A stretch of DNA of 19,939 nucleotides from CAZJDV01 sp964544865. Its GTDB lineage: Bacteria > Chloroflexota > Dehalococcoidia > Lucifugimonadales > CAJWER01. The position numbers were made by a program, and so were the translations under genes. Location: positions 1 through 19,939 of the forward strand of contig CAZJDV010000046.1 of assembly GCA_964544865.1 (NCBI GenBank). Reading direction: 5' to 3'. Every line of letters begins with the position of its first letter. Positions within the stretch are counted from its first letter, which is position 1. Below the pieces are notes generated by a model. It had not been told where the DNA came from and ran no database searches. It saw nothing but the letters and a program-made list of their open reading frames with translations. Below, one piece after another: positions 15,899 through 19,939 of this stretch.

Positions 15899-15908
15899 CA
15901 CTCCCTCC
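15899..15908 (-). promoter_or_regulatory. ribosome binding site deciding the ATG start at 15898
   Basis: GGAGG (15908-15904), part of GAGGAGG, is 5 nt before ATG 15898. It leaves only 2 nt before the adjacent GTG at 15901, so the ATG is the better start. Confidence 0.5.
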
Positions 15909-15922
15909 TCGGTTCCGCCCGT

Positions 15923-16861
15923 TCAGGTCCCGGAAGCCACCTGCTCGATCAGGGCATTGAGCCTGGCATAGTTGATGCGCATGGCCTCCAACGCCGAGCC
16001 GCCGGGCAGACGAAAATGTGTCGCCACCGACAGCACAACGTCGTTGCGATTCTCGCGCAGGCTCCGCAGCACCGCGGGAAAATCGACGTCGCCGTCCCCT
16101 ATCGGAAGATATTCGAAGTCGAGCTGGAGGCCGTCGTTGACGTGCAGGTCTTTGATGTGGAGGCTGTTCAGATAGGGTCGCAGGTTGACGAAGCCGGCGG
16201 TGGCGGCGTCGGTCTCCCCGCAGTTCATGGTGTCGGCGGGCCCCCACATCACCTTCAATCGGTCGGATCCGAGACGCTCGGCCAGCCGTCGGAAGTTGGA
16301 ACTGGTGTTGGTGTAGTTCCACGGCATCATCGACAATACCAGGTCGACGCCATGCTGTTCGGCCTGCTCGACCGCCGGAGTGAACGCCGCCTCCAGCTTG
16401 TCCATGTCCACGTCGGCGATGACCCCGCCGCGCGTCAGCCACCGCATCGGCCACGTTGGTTTGGCCGCGGTGTACTCGCCGGGCCAGGCGAAGGAGTACG
16501 CCAGCACGGCCCCAGCGCCGAGCCGGCGGGCGATCTGCATCGAGCGGACAAGGTCGTCGAGCTGTTTGCGGTACTCCTCATTGTTCGTCGGCGCCGCGCC
16601 GTCGATGTCGGTCAGGTGGATCTTTTTGAAGGGACTCGACGCGCTGATCAGAAACAGTTTCAGGCCGTGGTCCGCAACTCGCGCGGCCATCCGGTCGATA
16701 TCCGCGTCGCTCATGTCGGCGATCTCGGGCCCGTCCGGAATGTTGGAGAACCAGACGTACTCCGCGCCGATGTCTTTGGCGGCGGCGAGCGCCTCGTCGA
16801 AGGGCAGCTGCAACTCGTTGAGGAACAATCCGAGCTTGAACCGGTAGTCTTGATCTGTCAC
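15923..16861 (-). CDS. xylose-isomerase-like TIM-barrel (sugar phosphate isomerase/epimerase) protein
   Basis: 312 residues; GTG 16861 with GGAGGT 9 nt upstream. The AP-endonuclease-2/xylose-isomerase-like barrel is seen in LGLFLNELQLPFDEALAAAKDIGAEYV, LKVMWGPADTMNCGET (Asp210), YLNSLHIKDLHV (His235) and YLPIGDGDVDFPAVLRSLR. In metal-using epimerases the ligands are Glu, Asp, His, Glu. Here the first Glu position falls at Ser177 in LVLSMMPW and the last near Ser278 in VVLSVATHF. Two ligands therefore appear lost, by eye alignment. It may be non-catalytic, or an enzyme with a changed site. It is the first gene of the four-gene minus-strand operon, ahead of the Gfo/Idh oxidoreductase, a frequent pairing in cyclitol and sugar catabolism. 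Confidence 0.82.
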   Translation of the reverse strand: MTDQDYRFKLGLFLNELQLPFDEALAAAKDIGAEYVWFSNIPDGPEIADMSDADIDRMAARVADHGLKLFLISASSPFKKIHLTDIDGAAPTNNEEYRKQLDDLVRSMQIARRLGAGAVLAYSFAWPGEYTAAKPTWPMRWLTRGGVIADVDMDKLEAAFTPAVEQAEQHGVDLVLSMMPWNYTNTSSNFRRLAERLGSDRLKVMWGPADTMNCGETDAATAGFVNLRPYLNSLHIKDLHVNDGLQLDFEYLPIGDGDVDFPAVLRSLRENRNDVVLSVATHFRLPGGSALEAMRINYARLNALIEQVASGT

Positions 16862-17372
16862 GAAAACCTTACCTCCTCGGGATGGCTGGCAGGGCGTCGC
16901 CCGCGTCCACGCGGTAGTCTAGCATAGGCGCTACCGGAATCAAATGCCCAGGCGGCGCCCTATCTGCCGAGCCTGCTACGGGAGGGGACCATCGTAACCG
17001 GCTGAGACCGGCGAATCGGGACGGAGGTCCGTGTTGCGCTGGATAGAAGTGCGGATGTTGCGATAAGCGGCCCAGACGGGCTGAACAATGGCCTGAGCGC
17101 TACAAGGGTGGGCTGGATGCGTGAGCGTTGCATGTCGAGCCATACACCCGAGGATCGCCATCATTTCCGAATTCGCGAAAGAGATACCTTGAAATGCCTA
17201 AAGTGAACGATTCTGAGCAAGTATTTTCTATTGCAAGCGCATTATCTTGTTGGGCTCCCCGCCACCGCATGTTGCGTAGGTAAGCGGCCAGGGGCACGGA
17301 AGAAGATCATCTCGATTTGGTGTCGTGAAGCTTGTCCATCCAGGGAAGGGTAGGATCTGGGAGGGGGTGCGA
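16862..17372. other. 511-nt stretch without a convincing gene
   Basis: This separates the minus-strand operon from the plus-strand membrane protein, so promoters for both should lie here. Short frames on each strand resemble no family, and no tRNA cloverleaf was found. The part from about 17160 to 17260 is visibly more A+T-rich, with several TT/AT hexamers, but no clean -35/-10 pair with proper spacing. Confidence 0.5.
17359..17364 (+). promoter_or_regulatory. ribosome binding site deciding the ATG start at 17373
   Basis: GGGAGG lies 8 nt before ATG 17373. The in-frame GTG at 17325 would add a 16-residue polar stretch ahead of the first membrane helix and has no such site. Confidence 0.5.
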
Positions 17373-17708
17373 ATGAGTCCGGTCATACTCCTTGATATGG
17401 CGGTGCTGAGTGTGTTGATCGCGTTGCTGATCTCACGTCCTCTTCGGTTGGAGACCTGGCGGTGCCTGCGTACAAGGCCGCCCGCCAGCCCGATGATCGA
17501 TCGATTCGCTCCCGCCCTCGTGGCCGTTGGTCTCGGGACGATTCCGTGGCTAGTCCTGCTCAACATCACGTACAACCTGTTCTCCGACTCCCAGGTGCTC
17601 TCGGCCTTCCTGGGGATTACCGCGTGGCTGTCACTGACGGCCATCTTCGGTATTCTGATCGTCTGGCTCCGACGCCCGCATCGCGCCGGGGGGGCCGAAA
17701 AAGAGTAG
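17373..17708 (+). CDS. small hypothetical membrane protein, three predicted helices
   Basis: 111 residues from ATG 17373. Three hydrophobic spans are visible: VILLDMAVLSVLIALLIS (about 4-21), FAPALVAVGLGTIPWLVLL (about 46-65) and LSAFLGITAWLSLTAIFG continuing to IVWL (about 75-97). A basic loop WRCLRTRPP follows the first span, and a basic tail RRPHRAGGAEKE follows the last. I do not recognise the family. A long minus-strand frame overlaps it but has composition typical of a shadow. It is isolated from other genes on both sides, so nothing nearby suggests a role. Whether it is expressed is uncertain. Confidence 0.5.
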   Translation: MSPVILLDMAVLSVLIALLISRPLRLETWRCLRTRPPASPMIDRFAPALVAVGLGTIPWLVLLNITYNLFSDSQVLSAFLGITAWLSLTAIFGILIVWLRRPHRAGGAEKE

Positions 17709-18151
17709 ACAGCCGCCGATCGCGCCGATACCCCGGAGCGGAACGGAAAGCCGGAGTTGGGTGTGCACCCGCACGCAGCCTCCATGCGGCCACTTCTTCG
17801 CCATCGCGGTGGAGAGCGCCCTCGCAGACTCGATCGACACTGAGCAGCCGCCGCCGCTCGCATCACCTTCCTGGCGTTGCGGCACATGGCCGCCTCAAGG
17901 TCCGCTGGCCGGCTAAGCTGCGACTGGTCCGGCAGGCTCACCACCAGCCGATAATTCACATTCGTTCGTCCTGAGCCTGTCGAAGGACCCATCTACGCTC
18001 ACTTCGCAACGGTCCTGGATGTGGGGTCCTGACGGTCACAGCGGCGAGCGACCATGACACAATGTTCCTTGCCCAAGGGCGGGCGTTGCAACGTCTGCGT
18101 GAAAGTGCGCATCTCATGGGCGAGAGAATGGTTCATTAAGGAGGACCAGAC
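17709..18151. other. 443-nt stretch without a recognisable gene
   Basis: This lies between the membrane protein and the cupin. Frames on both strands give Arg/Ser/Pro-rich translations typical of non-coding GC-rich DNA. It contains the hairpin-forming element at 17965-17988. The cupin's ribosome site begins at 18138. It could hold a decayed gene, but I see no homology. Confidence 0.45.
17965..17988. repeat. hairpin-forming intergenic repeat (GTCCTGAGCCTGTCGAAGGAC type)
   Basis: GTCCT (17968-17972) and AGGAC (17984-17988) are perfect inverted arms around an 11-nt loop. A degenerate copy is at 5550-5569. I recall this sequence as a dispersed intergenic element in many GC-rich bacterial genomes. 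Its function is unknown to me. Confidence 0.5.
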
Positions 18152-18451
18152 ATGGCGTACATAGACCCGGTGAAGGCATCCCCGGACAACTACAAGCTGC
18201 TCTTCGAAAACGAGCACGTCAAGGTACAGGACATGAACTTGAAGGCGAGGACGACGGACAACGAACACTTACACCGGGCCGAAACCGTCTATTTCGTCAG
18301 CGGCAGCAGCGTCAAGATACACCTGCTGGACGGCGGAACGGTTGAGGCGGATATACCTGACCGTCACGTAATGTACAGCGAACCGTGGACTCACAGAGTT
18401 GAAAACGTCGGCACGAAGGATCTGAAGGCCATCATCGTCGAGGCCCAGTAG
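18152..18451 (+). CDS. small single-domain cupin
   Basis: 99 residues from ATG 18152, with AAGGAGGA ending 6 nt upstream. It is a single conserved beta-barrel cupin. Motif 1 is EHLHRAETVYFVSG with His39, His41, Glu44 and Gly51, matching HxH..E(x6)G with one residue fewer than usual between the second His and the Glu. Motif 2 is PWTHRVENVG with His81. These four are the usual metal ligands, so a metal-binding cupin is likely. Small cupins serve as dioxygenases, isomerases or ligand sensors, and the sequence does not say which. It is convergent with the enolase-superfamily gene; the 110-nt spacer has a 6-bp stem (18502-18516) but no T-tract. Confidence 0.82.
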   Translation: MAYIDPVKASPDNYKLLFENEHVKVQDMNLKARTTDNEHLHRAETVYFVSGSSVKIHLLDGGTVEADIPDRHVMYSEPWTHRVENVGTKDLKAIIVEAQ

Positions 18452-18561
18452 AGGTTTTCTCGGCGGATGATGACGCCGGATGGCGGTGTGCCGCGGCGCC
18501 GGGCGACGCCGTCGCCAGGCTCCCCGGCCAATACAGTCGCTGTGCGGAAACCCGGCCCCTT

Positions 18562-19707
18562 CTAGATGAAAGCAGGACTGTTGTCGGGGCGGCGGGGGTT
18601 GCCGCGGCGCCAGGCGGCGGGAGGGTACCGGCCCAGCGCCTCTTCGTTCACCTCCAGGCCCCATCCGGGCGTCTCGGGAATGTCGAGATAGCCGTCTACC
18701 GGCGCCCAGGGCTCTGACACGAACTCGCGCCATCTGCCCTTGTCGTGCGCCCTGTACTCGAGGATCAGGAAGTTGGTCGTGGCCGCGGCGAAGTGCACGT
18801 TGATCGCGCCCGCCAGCGGTCCCATTGGATTGTGAGGCGCAACCACGACGCCGTGGCCTTCAGCGATGGCGGCGGTCTTGCGCATCTCCATCAGCCCTCC
18901 GCATATGCACACGTCAGGCTGGATGATGTCCGCCGCCTGGGCCTGCAACAGGTCGTTGAACTCGAATTTCGCGTACAGGGCCTCTCCGGTGGCCAGGGGA
19001 ATGGGAAGCTGGCGCCGGAGACGGGCCATCGCCTGGATGTTCTCCGCCCGTATCGGCTCCTCGAAGAAATAGGGATTGTAGGGGGCCACCGCGTGGGCCA
19101 GCTCCAGCGCGCGGACCGGCTCGAACACCTTGGCGTGAACGTCAAGCCCGATGTCCACGGAGTCGCCCACGGCGTCGCGGACCGCCGCCAGGAACTTCGG
19201 GCCCTCGCGCAGCACCTCGTTCCAGGGCCGCAGGTCCGGGTCCGGAGGGAACGGGCTCATCTTCAGTCCTGTGTACCCGTAGGTCTCGATGAGCGATACG
19301 GCCTGCTCCGCGGTCTCCTCGGGGGTCGAGCCTCCGCCGCAGCCCTGGTATACCCGTACACGGTCTCGGACCCGCCCGCCAAGGAGCTTGTACACGGGCA
19401 GTCCCAGCGCCTTGGCCGAGATGTCCCACAGCGTGTGCTCGATGCCGCTGATCGACGCCAGTCCGACGGCGCCGGGAGGGAACCGCAGGCCCTGGTACAT
19501 CAGGGCCCAGATGTGCTCGATGTTCCTCGGGTCCGCACCGACGATCCATTCTTTCAGGTATTGGATGGTCTCGGCGACGGCCATGTCCGGCCCGACGCTG
19601 AAGGACTCGCCCCAGCCCACGATCCCCTCGTCCGTCTCCGTCTTGACGAACACGATGTTCCGTCCGCCGCCATCGACGACGAACGCGGTTATGTCAGTTA
19701 TCTTCAT
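18562..19707 (-). CDS. mandelate racemase/muconate lactonizing enzyme family, galactonate-dehydratase-like
   Basis: 381 residues from ATG 19707. The N-terminal capping domain (KITDITAFVVDGGG, then VGWGESF) leads to the enolase barrel. Metal ligands are Asp189 (GLDVHAKV), Glu216 (FFEEPI) and Glu242 (ATGEAL), with His191 two residues after Asp189 and His292 (VAPHNPMGPL). This set and spacing match D-galactonate dehydratase (Asp183, His185, Glu209, Glu235, His285), so acid-sugar dehydration giving a 2-keto-3-deoxy acid is likely. The exact sugar acid is not determinable. It needs Mg2+ by family. The HpcH/HpaI aldolase or the FAH hydrolase could act on the product. A second gene of the same class lies just upstream at the right edge. 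Confidence 0.9.
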   Translation of the reverse strand: MKITDITAFVVDGGGRNIVFVKTETDEGIVGWGESFSVGPDMAVAETIQYLKEWIVGADPRNIEHIWALMYQGLRFPPGAVGLASISGIEHTLWDISAKALGLPVYKLLGGRVRDRVRVYQGCGGGSTPEETAEQAVSLIETYGYTGLKMSPFPPDPDLRPWNEVLREGPKFLAAVRDAVGDSVDIGLDVHAKVFEPVRALELAHAVAPYNPYFFEEPIRAENIQAMARLRRQLPIPLATGEALYAKFEFNDLLQAQAADIIQPDVCICGGLMEMRKTAAIAEGHGVVVAPHNPMGPLAGAINVHFAAATTNFLILEYRAHDKGRWREFVSEPWAPVDGYLDIPETPGWGLEVNEEALGRYPPAAWRRGNPRRPDNSPAFI

Positions 19708-19801
19708 GCTATCCCACCATCTGTGCCTTCGTGCGGTGGCGACAACACCGCCGTCTCACAGGCCCGTCGTCCTATCCACCCGGCACGAACTCCCCTCAAA
19801 A

Positions 19802-19838
19802 CCTAACACCCAACCCCCAGTCCCCAACCCCCAGCCCC
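19802..19838 (-). repeat. G-rich element with G-quadruplex potential after a stop codon
   Basis: The plus strand has C runs of 3, 5, 4, 5 and 4 at 19809-19811, 19814-19818, 19822-19825, 19828-19832 and 19835-19838, separated by 2-3 nt. On the minus strand these are five G runs starting within the TAG stop of the edge gene. CCTAACACC at 19802-19810 repeats a 9-mer seen at 13034-13042. Confidence 0.7.
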
Positions 19839-19939
19839 TAGATGTATCCCGCGCTGCCGTCCGGGAAGGTGGGGAAGCCGCGGTCCCAGGCCATGGGGGG
19901 GCTCTTGGTTATGGAGTCCAGGTCGAGCTCCATGCCAAG
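19838..19939 (-). CDS. C-terminus of a probable second enolase-superfamily protein (partial)
   Basis: Thirty-three residues and a TAG stop (19840-19838) enter from the right edge. The fragment begins LGMELDLDSI and ends WDRGFPTFPDGSAGYI. The start fits the end of mandelate-racemase-type proteins (PGLGVELDEDAI). The final FPDGSAGYI tail is also one I associate with enolase-superfamily acid-sugar dehydratases. It lies upstream of, and on the same strand as, the galactonate-dehydratase-like gene, 130 nt apart, so the two may be tandem paralogues. Too short to assign a reaction. Confidence 0.6.
   Translation of the reverse strand, partial: LGMELDLDSITKSPPMAWDRGFPTFPDGSAGYI

Noticed and set aside
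16862..17372. Search for tRNA, riboswitch or small RNA in the gene-poor stretch
   Set aside because: No cloverleaf with a T-loop, no recognisable riboswitch core, and no strong hairpin followed by T residues was found by eye.
17228..17992. A 254-codon minus-strand frame opposite the small membrane protein
   Set aside because: Its translation is Arg/Ser/Pro-rich without family motifs, it starts inside the dispersed hairpin repeat, and the opposite strand has a ribosome site and clear membrane helices.
18502..18516. GGCGAC-GCC-GTCGCC hairpin between the cupin and the dehydratase gene
   Set aside because: A 6-bp stem in very GC-rich DNA without a following T-tract on either strand; not enough to call an intrinsic terminator.

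Overview
This is a GC-rich bacterial window, with one lower-GC gene at its left edge. It comes from an assembled, scaffolded sequence, because there is a run of ten Ns at 7047-7056. Genes are dense, start often at GTG or TTG behind AGGAGG-type ribosome sites, and sit on both strands in short runs. No rRNA, tRNA, CRISPR, transposase or phage gene was found, and no marker gene fixes the taxon. The mix (enolase-superfamily dehydratases, amidohydrolases, Gfo/Idh/MocA oxidoreductase, xylose-isomerase-like TIM barrel, FAH hydrolase, DUF6807, GH120-type beta-helix enzyme) suggests an uncultured carbohydrate-degrading bacterium, for example a SAR202-like Chloroflexota or a Poribacteria/Planctomycetes-type organism. 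That placement is inference.

Layout. 1-1680 (-) is the N-terminal 560 residues of a GH120-type beta-xylosidase that runs off the left edge and is visibly lower in GC. 1928-2821 (-) is an HpcH/HpaI-type aldolase. It is divergent from 3021-5486 (+), a fusion of a GlmU-like nucleotidyltransferase and a galactokinase-like GHMP kinase. 5613-7227 (+) is a glycosidase-like TIM-barrel protein interrupted by the N gap. 7285-9766 (-) holds a VOC protein, a tRNA/rRNA-type methyltransferase and a YgjP-type metalloprotease. 9831-11435 (-) is an N-acyl-D-amino-acid deacylase, divergent from 11635-13038 (+), a lactonase-like amidohydrolase followed by a nitroreductase.

13035-16861 (-) looks like a four-gene operon, transcribed in the order TIM-barrel isomerase/epimerase, Gfo/Idh/MocA oxidoreductase, DUF6807 protein, FAH-family hydrolase; the last two overlap by 4 nt. 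17373-17708 (+) is an orphan membrane protein between two gene-poor stretches. 18152-18451 (+) is a small cupin, convergent with 18562-19707 (-), a galactonate-dehydratase-like enolase-superfamily member. The right edge (19838-19939, -) holds the C-terminus of what looks like a second gene of that class.

How they may work together (inference). A glycosidase releases sugars. A dehydrogenase (Gfo/Idh), a lactonase (amidohydrolase), an acid-sugar dehydratase (enolase superfamily) and either an aldolase (HpcH/HpaI) or a diketo-acid hydrolase (FAH) are the enzyme classes of non-phosphorylative sugar-acid catabolism. The kinase/nucleotidyltransferase fusion could instead salvage a free sugar into a nucleotide sugar. 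The most notable items are that fusion, the DUF6807/Gfo-Idh/FAH cassette, TIM-barrel and amidohydrolase proteins lacking usual catalytic positions, and degenerate G-rich repeats at gene ends, one of them with strong G-quadruplex potential.
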